The notes beneath the pieces are model-generated. The model saw nothing but the letters and a program-made list of their open reading frames with translations. It did no database searches and was not told the DNA's origin. Position numbers and translations under genes: made by a program. From positions 1 through 63,324 of the forward strand of contig JAQYWC010000020.1 in assembly GCA_030145245.1 (NCBI GenBank): DNA of 63,324 bases, written 5' to 3'. The DNA is from Desulfobacterium sp. (GTDB lineage Bacteria > Desulfobacterota > Desulfobacteria > Desulfobacterales > Desulfobacteraceae). Below are positions 1-8,955 of the stretch, in pieces. Positions within the stretch are counted from its first letter, which is position 1; each line of letters opens with the position of its first letter.

Positions 1-83
1 AAGCAATCCCTTTCTCGTTCGACTTGCATGTGTTAAGCACGCCGCCAGCGTTCATTCTGAGCCAGAATCAAACTCTCCAGTTA
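1..83 (-). rRNA. 16S ribosomal RNA, 5' end only (partial)
   Basis: Read on the minus strand, the first bases contain the universal 16S start AGAGTTTGATTCTGGCTCAG followed by AATGAACGCTGGCGGCGTGC and AACACATGCAAGTCGAACG. The 8F site begins at about 76, so the mature 5' end is near 83. The gene runs off the left edge. The variable stretch after the 27F region resembles Desulfobacterales, but too little is present to name a genus. Confidence 0.95.
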
Positions 84-157
84 AATTCTTTGAATATCTT
101 TTACGTGCTTTCAAAAGCACCCAAAAGACACGCTTCATCTCTTGTTGTCACTAACCA

Positions 158-171
158 GTTTTCAAAGATCA
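158..171 (-). promoter_or_regulatory. boxA-like rRNA antitermination site
   Basis: The minus strand reads TGATCTTTGAAAAC between the promoter and the 16S 5' end. This matches the usual rRNA-leader boxA (TGNTCTTTGAAAA) bound by NusB/NusE. Its place in the leader, about 75 bases before the 16S start, supports the call. Confidence 0.6.
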
Positions 172-226
172 AAAATTGTATTGGATATCTTTGCGAGAAG
201 AAATACTGTTGCACAAAGACGTACCT

Positions 227-255
227 AATATAGATCCAATCCAAACAAATGTCAA
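227..255 (-). promoter_or_regulatory. rRNA operon sigma-70 promoter with UP-like element
   Basis: On the minus strand TTGACA (250-255) and TATATT (227-232) are separated by exactly 17 bases, with an A/T-tract region upstream (about 256-290) that resembles an UP element. Transcription would start near 220, giving a leader of about 137 bases. Nothing else is seen in 84-332. Confidence 0.85.
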
Positions 256-332
256 ACACTTTTTTAACATAATTTAAACTTTTTTTTTCATCGCCCGTCA
301 ATAACGACTCTCCCTTGAATCGAAACCCGGCT

Positions 333-3104
333 CTACCCCTTTAAAACAAGACCCTGGGGCAGACTCTCACCAAAGATAGCCGTTGTCTCGGTTGCTGCAA
401 TGGACGCTTTTTCCCTGACAATGGCGGAACAATGATTTGCATTGTTGGCGTCGAACCACTCAAGAAGATCGGATGTGGTTCCAGGATCGAAATCCCGGGT
501 TCTGTCGCCTGTCTTTCTGGCAATCTGGGCCAGGGCAGCTGCCAGGTTACCGTTTGCCTTCTGCTGTTTGCCGATCATCTTCCGGATCCATACGGCCGCC
601 TCCTTTGGTGGAACGACCCTGTCCACGGATCCGTAGAGAAGCTCCCTTGCACCGATGCGTGAAAATGCCCAGAAGAGCTGAGCCGGCGATTTCCCCGGTT
701 TCAGCATGGCACCCATGGCCCTGCCCAGGGAAACCTTATCCTTCACAAGAAGGCGCTCCATGTTTGCCGCAGCCATCCAGATTTCGGTCAACTCCTGGGG
801 AGACACCCGTTTCTTAGAACTGTTGGAGGCAAGCAGATAAGGGGTGATATCCTGGAAAAACTGACGCTGCTGTCCGGCTTTCATCCCCCCTGCAATCCTA
901 CGACAAAAGATCCACCACTCGCTGACATTCTGTTTTGCCTTTGGAAAAGCAAGACCTGCGAGGTATATTTTCCAAAGTTTACGCATGCGCTCTTCATCAA
1001 AAGCATCGCCAAAGCCGGGACGGGCACAAAACCCCGTCATGTTGAGCCAGCGCACCTCATGTTCCGGACTCAGCCTTCTGGCATCGGCCTTTTCAAGGAG
1101 ACGGTCTGCCAAGGCCCTCAAGAGAGACAAAGGCCAGCGATTCTTCGGTCTTTCGACCAGTCGTTCAAGCTGCTTGACAAGGCCTGCCACCTCTTTTAAA
1201 CCGGACGGGTCTGAAAAAGCCTTATCGATCAAGAGACAGGCCTCTTCAATTACCGACGATTCAAACACCTCGGTTTCCGAACCATTCAAAGACACAGGCT
1301 CATCCCTGAGCTGAAACTCAAGTTTCCATCTATGGCTTGACACACTGGACCGGCACCAGATGGCAAGGGAGCCCATCTCGGTATATTCCGGTTCAAGGGT
1401 CACGGGCACGCTTCGCTGCCCGCCTTTTTTGCCAAACTTGACAACGGTGTGCATGGGCGTCATTGGCGACAACGAGTCATCAATGGAAATGACATCACCA
1501 CTTTTGTCCCCGGAACGAAAACTTGAGCTGAACATGTCAAAGCAGACCGGCTGATTGGTCAGGACCTCAAACTCCATCCCGGGAAGTTCGATGGCCGACC
1601 CTTCATCAAGCCCCCGCTCCACGACACAAAGCGCCTTTGCATCTCCGTTCTGACTGCCCTGCTGGGTCGCAACCCCCACATAGTAACTCCTGGGACTGCC
1701 GCTGCCCACCCTGACGCCGGTACCCTGCTTTACAAGCCCGTAGTAGGAAGCTCCCACGGCAACGGAGAGATCTGGGTTCCTGTTTTCAAGAAGCGTGGGG
1801 AGATCACTTTTTTCCGAACCAAACCAGTGCCGGATGGAACTACGGATCCTCTCCTGAAGAAGGGAAGGTTTCAGGGAGCCCCCGTTAAAGAGGATGTGAT
1901 CGGGCATGGGTTCTTTTCCAAGGAGTTGTTTCACCTCGTCCCGGTGTTTTTCCAAAAACCAGCCGATGTGCCGTGTAATGGCAGGCTCCTGCTCATAGGG
2001 AAGTCCAAACTCCGCAATGGCTTTGCCGGAGGCTTTCCGACGATTATCTTCCGGCGCGACATCGGGGAAAAAACCTTGACAGAGGATTGTTTCAAGATCC
2101 TCCCTTGTAAGATCAGCAGCAAGGGTTCCTGCGATAACGGACCGCCCCTGGCCCTTAAGAGTGATCCTGACCGAGTCATGGCCCTGTTCCAGGATTTTCT
2201 CTTTGGCATCCCGGCATTTGTGGCACAGGGTCTTCCAGCGATCCGGTGTAAGCGGCTCCCGCTTCTTGAATTTTGACTCCACATGGTTGGCCAGGGCAAG
2301 ATCGATATTGTCTCCCCCCAGGATCAGATGATCCCCAACGGCAAGCCGTTCGAACCTGGGACTACCCTCGGACTCTTTCAGGGTGATCAGGGTAAAATCG
2401 GTGGTACCGCCGCCCACATCACACACCAGGATAAGATCGTCGGGCCGGACATGGTTCTGCCAGTCTTTTTCATGGAGAACGAGCCATGCGTAGAATGCGG
2501 CCAGGGGTTCTTCGAGAAGGGTGACGTTTGCCCCGAGCCCCGCTTCTTTGGCGGCTTTCAGGGTAAACTCCCTGGCAGCCTCATCAAAGGAGGCGGGCGC
2601 AGTGATAACGACAAACTGGTTTTCGAGAAAGAGATCCTCGTCCCGCTTGTTGTGGTTCCAGGCCTTTCTGATGTGCCTGAGGTAGAGGGACGTTGCTGCA
2701 ACCGGCGAGACCTTGTCAACACCTTCGGCTCCCCAGGGAAGAATTTTCGCCTCCCTGTCGGCCCGTGCATGGCAGAGCCAGCTTTTGGCGGACGAAACAA
2801 GCCTGGACGGCACCTGTGAACCGTGATCCCTGGCAAAGGTGCCGACAAATCTGTCATCCTCGGTTTTCCAGGGATGCTTTAACGCGGCTCCCGAGACATC
2901 GTAATCCCCCGGGATATAGAGAAACGACGGAAGCACCGGACTCCCGGAAAATTCTCCGGCTCCGGTCAGCTGGGGCACGTTAAACGTTTTTATGGGGCTC
3001 TTACCGCCCTGATCGTTTATAGTCGTGAGGTCGACGTAGGAGACGGCACAATTGGTTGTGCCAAGATCGATGCCAACTACAAAATTTTTATCCTGGAAAT
3101 CCAA
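333..3104 (-). CDS. Hsp70-family protein, long form with extended C-terminus
   Basis: A 923-residue Hsp70-like ATPase. The nucleotide-binding domain is clear: phosphate-1 motif GIDLGTTN at residues 11-18, phosphate-2 motif GGGTTDF at 231-237, and an adenosine-type motif FNGGSLKPS near residue 400. In place of a DnaK substrate-binding domain there is a C-terminal extension of about 400 residues, like the uncharacterised long bacterial Hsp70s (DUF3731-type, by recollection). AAGGAG lies just before the ATG. It is followed upstream on the same strand by a shorter Hsp70 paralogue and a DUF2760 membrane gene, a combination I recognise from other genomes. Client and role are unknown; no DnaJ or GrpE gene is nearby. 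Confidence 0.88.
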   Translation of the reverse strand: MDFQDKNFVVGIDLGTTNCAVSYVDLTTINDQGGKSPIKTFNVPQLTGAGEFSGSPVLPSFLYIPGDYDVSGAALKHPWKTEDDRFVGTFARDHGSQVPSRLVSSAKSWLCHARADREAKILPWGAEGVDKVSPVAATSLYLRHIRKAWNHNKRDEDLFLENQFVVITAPASFDEAAREFTLKAAKEAGLGANVTLLEEPLAAFYAWLVLHEKDWQNHVRPDDLILVCDVGGGTTDFTLITLKESEGSPRFERLAVGDHLILGGDNIDLALANHVESKFKKREPLTPDRWKTLCHKCRDAKEKILEQGHDSVRITLKGQGRSVIAGTLAADLTREDLETILCQGFFPDVAPEDNRRKASGKAIAEFGLPYEQEPAITRHIGWFLEKHRDEVKQLLGKEPMPDHILFNGGSLKPSLLQERIRSSIRHWFGSEKSDLPTLLENRNPDLSVAVGASYYGLVKQGTGVRVGSGSPRSYYVGVATQQGSQNGDAKALCVVERGLDEGSAIELPGMEFEVLTNQPVCFDMFSSSFRSGDKSGDVISIDDSLSPMTPMHTVVKFGKKGGQRSVPVTLEPEYTEMGSLAIWCRSSVSSHRWKLEFQLRDEPVSLNGSETEVFESSVIEEACLLIDKAFSDPSGLKEVAGLVKQLERLVERPKNRWPLSLLRALADRLLEKADARRLSPEHEVRWLNMTGFCARPGFGDAFDEERMRKLWKIYLAGLAFPKAKQNVSEWWIFCRRIAGGMKAGQQRQFFQDITPYLLASNSSKKRVSPQELTEIWMAAANMERLLVKDKVSLGRAMGAMLKPGKSPAQLFWAFSRIGARELLYGSVDRVVPPKEAAVWIRKMIGKQQKANGNLAAALAQIARKTGDRTRDFDPGTTSDLLEWFDANNANHCSAIVREKASIAATETTAIFGESLPQGLVLKG

Positions 3105-3130
3105 ACCAAGCTCCTTTAGAGGGGTCGTTC

Positions 3131-3214
3131 GCCGGGGGACGCTTTTAGGGGACGCTTCTCTTCGGTCATGAAGAGAAACGTCCCCTTTTTTATAGAGAGA
3201 AGCGCCCCCTTTTT
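3131..3214. repeat. GGGGACGCTTCTC palindromic element (family A), compound copy
   Basis: Between the two Hsp70 genes lie several arms of the GGGGACGCTTCTC family. The clearest hairpin pairs 3148-3163 with 3170-3185 (one mismatch) and is followed by a T-run on the plus strand; further half-copies are at about 3134 and 3200. The T-run is on the strand opposite to the genes, so a dispersed REP-like element is a better reading than a gene terminator, although it may work as one. Confidence 0.7.
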
Positions 3215-3235
3215 ATTACCCTTTTTTACTTTTTT

Positions 3236-5041
3236 TTATTCTGATTTCGGCCGCACATTGAACTCAAGCTTCCATCGCCGGTCATCGTCCCGTGAACAGG
3301 CCCAGAACTCAAGGGTGCCTATTTCGGTGAGTCTCACCTCAAAGGTCACCGGAAGAACCGTATTCGCTTCCCCCTCGAGAATGGTCTCGATGGTCGATAG
3401 CTCCCGTATATCCTCCTGCTCCCAGTTGTCGACGATGTTACCCACCACATCCTGGTGACGTATGGTTGACGTCATGATATCGAACCGAACGACGTCCCCG
3501 ACAACCAGGTTGAAGAGCCGGCCTTCGTTCACAGCTCCGGTCCCCTCTTCCATGCCAAATGGGGCGATGCACAGGGCCCGGGTCGGCAGGACGATGCCGG
3601 GAATTGACGGCATGGAGGCCTCGACGGCCAGATAATAGGAACAGCCGAGTCCGCCCCGGATTCGAATGCCGTCGCCCTTTGCGGCACGGCCGTAATAGGC
3701 AGCTCCCCTTGCAACACTCAAGTCAAAATCGCCGGTGTCAATCTCCCGGATCGTTCCCTGACCCTCGGCTTCGCTCCAGGAGGCCAGGGTCTCCAAGACA
3801 CGCTCCCGAAAGGCAGGGGATTTCATCACACCACCGTTGAACACAACGGCCGTGGGCAGGCGCACCTGGCCCTGGTCGTCCCTGTGGGCCGAAATAAATT
3901 TGGCCAGGTGGCGGGTGATGCCAGGATCTGCCTCATAGGTGAGGCCAAACTCCCGGATGCCGCTCATATTGGTTTGGGCGGGGGGCTGATCAAGACCCGT
4001 TTCCGGGAAAAAACCGTCCAGGACGATCTTCTCAACATCAGCGTGCTCAAGCTTTGACTTGATGGTTCCCTTGATAAGGCCGGACCCCCTCCCCAGGATC
4101 GTCACAGGATACTCTCCCGGACTATCCCCTGTAAAAAGAGACTCCTTTGCTTTTCTACAGGAGTGTACAAGACCCCTCATCTGCCAGGCATCCAGTTGTT
4201 TCCCCTTTTCCTGCAGCTTTGATGCAAGGAAATAGCTCAGGGCAAGATCGATATTGTCGCCACCCACGAGAAGATGCTCTCCCACGGCAAGACGCTCAAG
4301 GGAAAGAGCTCCCCCCTCCTCTTCCTGAACCTCGATGAGGCTGAAATCACTGGTTCCGCCCCCGATGTCGCAGACAAGAACAAGGTCACCTTTTTCAACC
4401 TTGTCCCGCCAGTCATCCCCGGACCTGTCGATCCAGGAGTAGAAAGCCGCCTGGGGCTCTTCGATAAGGGTGATATCGGTCAACCCCGCCATGTGGGCGG
4501 CCTCCACGGTGAGCTCCCTTGCCACAGCATCAAAGGATGCCGGGACCGTCAAATAGATCTCCTGGTTCTCAAGGAGAAGAGCGTCATCGTTTCCGGCCAT
4601 CTCAAAATTCCATGCCTGCCTGATATGGGAGAGGATACTGCTTGAAGCCCTCACCGGAGAGATCTTCTCAACATCACCCGTACTTTCCCAGGGAAGTACT
4701 GCAGCCTCCCGGTCGACCTGGGCATTGCAGAGCCAGGACTTTGATGAGCTGATCAGCTTGTGGGGCACTTCGGCTCCCCGCTCCCTTGCAAACTCTCCCG
4801 CCGTAATCGTATTTTGATCGCTCCACGGCAGTGCAAGGGAAGCGTCCGAGACCTCAACCCCCTCCAGCAAGTAGAGGAAGGATGGAAGAGCCTCCCGCGC
4901 CTCAAGGACACCGGCTCCTGTGAGTTGGGGTATTTTAAAAACCTTTATTTCGGACTCATCGGTTGTTACGGCATCGGTGTAAGCCACAACGCTGTTGGTT
5001 GTTCCAAGATCGATACCGACAATGTAGCGGGCATTTTTCAC
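3236..5041 (-). CDS. Hsp70-family protein, short form
   Basis: A 601-residue Hsp70-like protein with IDLGTTN at residues 10-16, a GGGTSDF phosphate-2 motif near 219 and FNGGVMKSPAF further on. It is clearly paralogous to its downstream neighbour (similar order of blocks such as PQLTGAG and SSKSWLCNA) but lacks most of the long C-terminal extension, ending in a short beta-rich tail. The start is GTG, preceded by CGGAG. The tandem long/short arrangement suggests the two act together, perhaps with the DUF2760 membrane protein. A chaperone function is inferred from the fold; the missing canonical substrate-binding domain makes the client unclear. Confidence 0.87.
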   Translation of the reverse strand: MKNARYIVGIDLGTTNSVVAYTDAVTTDESEIKVFKIPQLTGAGVLEAREALPSFLYLLEGVEVSDASLALPWSDQNTITAGEFARERGAEVPHKLISSSKSWLCNAQVDREAAVLPWESTGDVEKISPVRASSSILSHIRQAWNFEMAGNDDALLLENQEIYLTVPASFDAVARELTVEAAHMAGLTDITLIEEPQAAFYSWIDRSGDDWRDKVEKGDLVLVCDIGGGTSDFSLIEVQEEEGGALSLERLAVGEHLLVGGDNIDLALSYFLASKLQEKGKQLDAWQMRGLVHSCRKAKESLFTGDSPGEYPVTILGRGSGLIKGTIKSKLEHADVEKIVLDGFFPETGLDQPPAQTNMSGIREFGLTYEADPGITRHLAKFISAHRDDQGQVRLPTAVVFNGGVMKSPAFRERVLETLASWSEAEGQGTIREIDTGDFDLSVARGAAYYGRAAKGDGIRIRGGLGCSYYLAVEASMPSIPGIVLPTRALCIAPFGMEEGTGAVNEGRLFNLVVGDVVRFDIMTSTIRHQDVVGNIVDNWEQEDIRELSTIETILEGEANTVLPVTFEVRLTEIGTLEFWACSRDDDRRWKLEFNVRPKSE

Positions 5042-5101
5042 GAAAGCACTCCGTTTGTTCTAAACCTGTCAATAATATAAAAAAATACGTTTAGCGTTAT
5101 A

Positions 5102-5175
5102 GGGGTCAGGCTTAGCTTATTGCGAATAGACTCAAAGATACAAGCAATTTACACCAATAAGCTAAGCCTGACCCC
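5102..5175. repeat. Long inverted repeat, GGGGTCAGGCT type (family C)
   Basis: Perfect 21-base arms at 5102-5122 and 5155-5175 flank a 32-base loop, between the short Hsp70 gene and the DUF2760 gene. There is no T-run after the stem. A second element of the same style is at 37686-37722. Confidence 0.8.
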
Positions 5176-5181
5176 GGTATA

Positions 5182-5910
5182 TCACTCCATCTCAACTTCA
5201 GCAGGAACAATAATGGTAGAATCAAGCACGTCGGAAAGTTTTGGAATCTCCCTTTTACCGGCCTTCCACCCCCGGTGCCTCAGCACTCCTTTAAAGGGCG
5301 GTTTCCCAGTCACGTTGCCGGTGAGCTTGATGGCATCCGGGTCAAATCCCAGATCCACCACCACCTCGTCCCCCTCTTCCTTGTCGATCACAGGCTTGGG
5401 AGCAAGATACTTGCCAACGGTCTTTTTGCAATCCTCCTGGATGCTTCGGACTGCAGCCCCAATCTGCTCATCATCATAGAGAGAGAGATCCTCGTCAAAG
5501 AAATCGAGGAGTCTGCCTTCACGCTGGAGCACAGAAAGCACATGAAGAAAAACCCGTCGTCGCCTCTCCTGCTCAATTCTATGGTCGGCAGCATCCTTCT
5601 TCCCTTTCTTAGTAAGGGGCTGTTCAACTTCCTGTTTTTTCAAAAGCGATGAGACGCTCCCCCTGAGGACCAGCCACAGGATAAAACCGCACAGGACAAA
5701 GACAGCGGCAGAAGCCGGCAGAAACCAGTTGAAATAATTCGCGTACACCAGCTTCAACATGCTGACAGCATTCCAGGAGTCGGAAGCAAGCAGCTGTAAC
5801 AATCTTTCGATCCCGAAATAAGCACCTGCATCCACGCCCAGCATCAACATCAACATAAAACCAATGATCACAAGAAACGATCGTTTTGCAAAAGCCTTTG
5901 ATATATCCAA
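5182..5910 (-). CDS. DUF2760 membrane protein
   Basis: A 242-residue protein with two predicted membrane helices (about residues 12-35 and 62-84), a charged linker rich in Lys/Glu/Arg (about 85-120) and a soluble C-terminal domain that I recognise as DUF2760, which is commonly encoded beside Hsp70-family genes. The most likely start is TTG at 5910, because AGGAG lies about nine bases upstream and no ATG is nearby. Same strand as and just upstream of the two Hsp70 genes, so probably an operon with them. It could tether the chaperones to the membrane; that is inference from context only. Confidence 0.75.
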   Translation of the reverse strand: MDISKAFAKRSFLVIIGFMLMLMLGVDAGAYFGIERLLQLLASDSWNAVSMLKLVYANYFNWFLPASAAVFVLCGFILWLVLRGSVSSLLKKQEVEQPLTKKGKKDAADHRIEQERRRRVFLHVLSVLQREGRLLDFFDEDLSLYDDEQIGAAVRSIQEDCKKTVGKYLAPKPVIDKEEGDEVVVDLGFDPDAIKLTGNVTGKPPFKGVLRHRGWKAGKREIPKLSDVLDSTIIVPAEVEME

Positions 5911-6024
5911 ATTTTCTATTCTCCTATCATCTATTCAGCCCCGTTAAAAACAAAAAACCACACCGACAAGTCAGCATGGTTTTAAATAATAATACAAAAC
6001 CAATGATTTTCAAGTGGAGGTTGC

Positions 6025-6399
6025 ACCTTTTGGGAAATCGGGACCTTAACCTTCCGGTGTTAGTTACCATCCTTAACGACAATGATCGCCTTGTTCGCCT
6101 CGTAGGTCTTGAGCCCTATCCCCTTTACACTGGTAATATCTTTAGGGGTTTTAAACTCCCCCTCCTGGTTGCGGTATTTAATGATTCGTTTTGCATACTT
6201 CGGCCCAACCCGTTTCAGGACGCACAGCTCTTTTTCTGTTGCCGTGTTGATGTTAATCTTTCCTTCGGATGCCAGTGCTGGCAACGTGAAGGACAAAAAA
6301 GCGATTACCGCGACAAGCAGTACCAAACGTCTCTTTTCCTGCCTCATATTACCCTCCTATAAGATTTGGAATACTATTGACCCCGGTTTCCCAAAAGGT
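6025..6399. repeat. Inverted 21-base repeats flanking the ComEA-like gene
   Basis: The sequence ACCTTTTGGGAAAYCGGG occurs at 6025-6045 on the plus strand and, inverted, at 6379-6399; 18 of 21 positions match. The pair brackets exactly one small gene and its ribosome-binding site. It may be a small mobile cassette or two copies of a dispersed repeat. Confidence 0.5.
6060..6347 (-). CDS. ComEA-like helix-hairpin-helix protein, exported
   Basis: A 95-residue protein with an N-terminal signal peptide (basic MRQEKRR, then a hydrophobic stretch ending ALA near residue 27) followed by one helix-hairpin-helix domain: INTATEKELCVLKRVGPKYA, then VKGIGLKTYEANK. This is the small soluble ComEA/Cbr-type architecture that binds double-stranded DNA in the periplasm. 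The start is secure: AGGAGG is six bases before the ATG. No other competence gene is present, so a role in DNA uptake is only suggested. Confidence 0.85.
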   Translation of the reverse strand: MRQEKRRLVLLVAVIAFLSFTLPALASEGKININTATEKELCVLKRVGPKYAKRIIKYRNQEGEFKTPKDITSVKGIGLKTYEANKAIIVVKDGN

Positions 6400-6527
6400 A
6401 ACAGGTGCGTCACCTTATAAATTCTTATAAAAGCAGCCCCTTTCAGATAGAGTTGACGGCGGGGAAGAAGATGAAAGAATTGCCATGTATTTTTGACAAC
6501 ATAGCTAAAATTGTCAAGAAAAAAACG

Positions 6528-7859
6528 TTACCGGCCAATGCCGAAATAATCAAACCCCGATTCCCTGGCCTCTTCGGGATCGTACTGGTTTCGTCCGTCA
6601 AAGATAACCCTCTCTGCCATGCGCTCTTTCATCTCGTTGAAATCCGGCTGGCGAAACATTTTCCATTCGGTGACAAGGATCATGGCAGAGGCACCGTCCA
6701 GGGCATCATAGGGCTGTTCGACCAGAACAAGCCTTTTCTCTTCAAACCAATGGGGTGGAAATTCCCGCCTTGCCTCGTTTTTAGCAACCGGATCATAGGC
6801 GCGCACAATTGCCCCGGCCTTCACAAGTTCAGTAATAAGAACAATGGACGATGCTTCCCTCATGTCATCGGTACCCGGTTTAAAGGCCAGGCCCCACACG
6901 GCAAATGAAAGCCCGGAAAGATCGTTTCCAAACCGGCTCACAATTTTCTGAAACAGCCGTTGTTTCTGGAGTTGGTTGCGCTCTTCAACCGCAGTGAGAA
7001 GCCGCGGATCAAAGCCCATCTCCGTGCTTGTCCGAATCAGGGCCTTGACATCCTTGGGAAAACAGGAGCCGCCGTAACCACAACCGGGATAGATAAAGCA
7101 GTAACCGATCCTTGAATCGGATCCGATCCCCTTTCTCACGTTTTCCACATCAACACCAAGGTGCTCGCAGATGTTGGCCACCTCGTTCATAAAGGAGATC
7201 TTGGTTGCAAGCATGGAGTTGGCGGCATACTTGGTCATCTCGGCGTCCCTGACGCTCATGAAGATAATCTTGTCCCGGTTCCTTGAAAAGGGAGCGTAGA
7301 GCCGTTTCATCTCCTTACGGGCCCTGGCCGTGTCAGCCCCGACAATGATCCTGTCCGGCTTCATGAAATCGTTTAAAGCAGCCCCCTCCTTGAGGAACTC
7401 CGGGTTACTTACAACATCAAACCCGACCTCAACCCCGCGCAGATCAAGCTCCCTTTGGACTGTGGCCCTGACCTTGTCTGCCGTTCCCACCGGAACCGTA
7501 GATTTATCCACGATCACGGCATAGGATTCGAGATTTTTTCCAATCTCAGCGGCAACACCGAGAACATAGCTGAGATCTGCGGAACCATCCTCTCCGGGAG
7601 GCGTACCAACAGCAATAAAATAGATGCTTGAGCTCTTCATGGCATGGGCAAGGGAGGTGGAAAAGCCCAGAAGCCCTTCCCGGTAATTCTGACCCACCAT
7701 GGCCTCAAGACCCGGTTCATAAATTGGCAGGATACCCTTTTTCAAATTCTCGATCTTTTTTTCATCAACGTCTACACAAGTCACGCGGCTTCCCATTTCA
7801 GAAAAGCATGCGCCTGAAACAAGCCCAACATATCCGGTTCCGATCATTGTAATATTCAT
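6528..7859 (-). CDS. ugd: UDP-glucose 6-dehydrogenase
   Basis: A 443-residue enzyme oxidising UDP-glucose to UDP-glucuronate with two NAD. The Rossmann motif GTGYVG is at residues 7-12, and the active-site Cys is C266 in GGSCFPKD; STVPVGT at 120-126 is also typical. The ATG at 7857-7859 was chosen because GGAAAGGA precedes it and the family starts MNITMIGTGYVG; the longer frame upstream only translates a palindromic repeat. It lies directly downstream of a UDP-glucuronate epimerase gene, so the two supply UDP-glucuronate and UDP-galacturonate for surface polysaccharide. Confidence 0.95.
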   Translation of the reverse strand: MNITMIGTGYVGLVSGACFSEMGSRVTCVDVDEKKIENLKKGILPIYEPGLEAMVGQNYREGLLGFSTSLAHAMKSSSIYFIAVGTPPGEDGSADLSYVLGVAAEIGKNLESYAVIVDKSTVPVGTADKVRATVQRELDLRGVEVGFDVVSNPEFLKEGAALNDFMKPDRIIVGADTARARKEMKRLYAPFSRNRDKIIFMSVRDAEMTKYAANSMLATKISFMNEVANICEHLGVDVENVRKGIGSDSRIGYCFIYPGCGYGGSCFPKDVKALIRTSTEMGFDPRLLTAVEERNQLQKQRLFQKIVSRFGNDLSGLSFAVWGLAFKPGTDDMREASSIVLITELVKAGAIVRAYDPVAKNEARREFPPHWFEEKRLVLVEQPYDALDGASAMILVTEWKMFRQPDFNEMKERMAERVIFDGRNQYDPEEARESGFDYFGIGR

Positions 7860-7903
7860 GCAAAAATCCTTTCCAGTGGGTTCAGGGGGTTCAGAGGAGC
7901 TTC

Positions 7904-7935
7904 TGGGAGACGCTTCTCTATGGAGAAGCATCCCC
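7904..7935. repeat. GGGGACGCTTCTC palindromic element (family A)
   Basis: A hairpin with a TATG loop, GGGA-GACGCTTCTC pairing with GAGAAGCATCCCC, between the ugd gene and the epimerase gene. It is one of at least four clear copies in the window. Confidence 0.65.
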
Positions 7936-7951
7936 GATTATTGCGTCCCTG

Positions 7952-8941
7952 TTATGCGTAAAATTTGCGGTACCAGCGAACAAAATGACCGAGGCCCTCG
8001 TCAATGGTGGTCTCCGGCTTGAATCCGGTATCCCGGGTCAGGCTGTCGATATCGGCATAGGTGGCAGGCACATCTCCCGGTTGCATGGGCAACATGTTTT
8101 TCACGGCCTTTTTCCCAAGATGCTTTTCCAGGACCTCGATATAATGGCCAAGTTCAACGGGTTCGTTGTTTCCAATGTTGTAGAGGCGATAGGGAGCCGT
8201 GGTTTCGTTGTTTTCCTTATCAGCGGTTCTCTCCGGAGGAATACCCATCACCTTTACCACGCCCTTGATGATATCATCGATATAGGTAAAATCCCGGCGC
8301 ATGTTGCCGTGGTTGTAAACATCGATGGGTTCACCCGCCAGGATCGCCTTGGTGAACTTGAAGTAGGCCATATCCGGACGACCCCATGGGCCGTACACTG
8401 TAAAAAAACGCAATCCGGTCACAGGAATTGAGTAAAGATGGGCATAGGCATGGGCCATGAGTTCGTTGGACTTCTTTGTTGCAGCATAAAGCGATACCGG
8501 GTGATCCACGGTGTCTGTTACGGAAAACGGCATTTTTCTGTTTTGACCGTACACGGAACTTGAGGAAGCATACACAAAATGGGCGGGTTTGGAATGACGG
8601 CATCCCTCAAGGAGGTTGGCAAATCCCGTAAGGTTGGAATCCACATAGGCGTGGGGATTATCGATACTGTAACGAACCCCTGCCTGGGCGGCAAGATTGA
8701 CCACAACATCGAAACGGGTGGCAGCGAACAGCTTTTCAACCCCCTCCCGGTCTGAGATGTCCAGCAGTTCAAAGGAAAAGCCATCAAGGCGGTTTAAGAT
8801 CTCAAGCCGCCCCTTTTTTAAAGCAACATCATAGTAATCGTTGAGATTGTCCACCCCAACGACCGTGTCTCCACGTTCAAGAAGTTTTTTGCTTAAAAAG
8901 AAACCGATAAATCCTGCAGCCCCTGTCACAAGAACATTCAT
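7952..8941 (-). CDS. UDP-glucuronate 4-epimerase-like SDR
   Basis: A 329-residue extended short-chain dehydrogenase. The NAD-binding motif GAAGFIG is at residues 7-13, the DNLNDYYD block at 31-38 is typical of UDP-glucuronate 4-epimerases, and the catalytic pair is Y152 and K156 (YAATK). It would interconvert UDP-glucuronate and UDP-galacturonate. Its partner, UDP-glucose dehydrogenase, is the next gene downstream. UDP-glucose 4-epimerase is a less likely alternative. Confidence 0.88.
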   Translation of the reverse strand: MNVLVTGAAGFIGFFLSKKLLERGDTVVGVDNLNDYYDVALKKGRLEILNRLDGFSFELLDISDREGVEKLFAATRFDVVVNLAAQAGVRYSIDNPHAYVDSNLTGFANLLEGCRHSKPAHFVYASSSSVYGQNRKMPFSVTDTVDHPVSLYAATKKSNELMAHAYAHLYSIPVTGLRFFTVYGPWGRPDMAYFKFTKAILAGEPIDVYNHGNMRRDFTYIDDIIKGVVKVMGIPPERTADKENNETTAPYRLYNIGNNEPVELGHYIEVLEKHLGKKAVKNMLPMQPGDVPATYADIDSLTRDTGFKPETTIDEGLGHFVRWYRKFYA

Positions 8942-8955
8942 ATTTCCTTCTCCAT

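Noticed and set aside
7860-7931. Longer N-terminus for UDP-glucose dehydrogenase
   Set aside because: The extra codons translate a dispersed palindrome, and a good ribosome-binding site and family N-terminus support the inner ATG.
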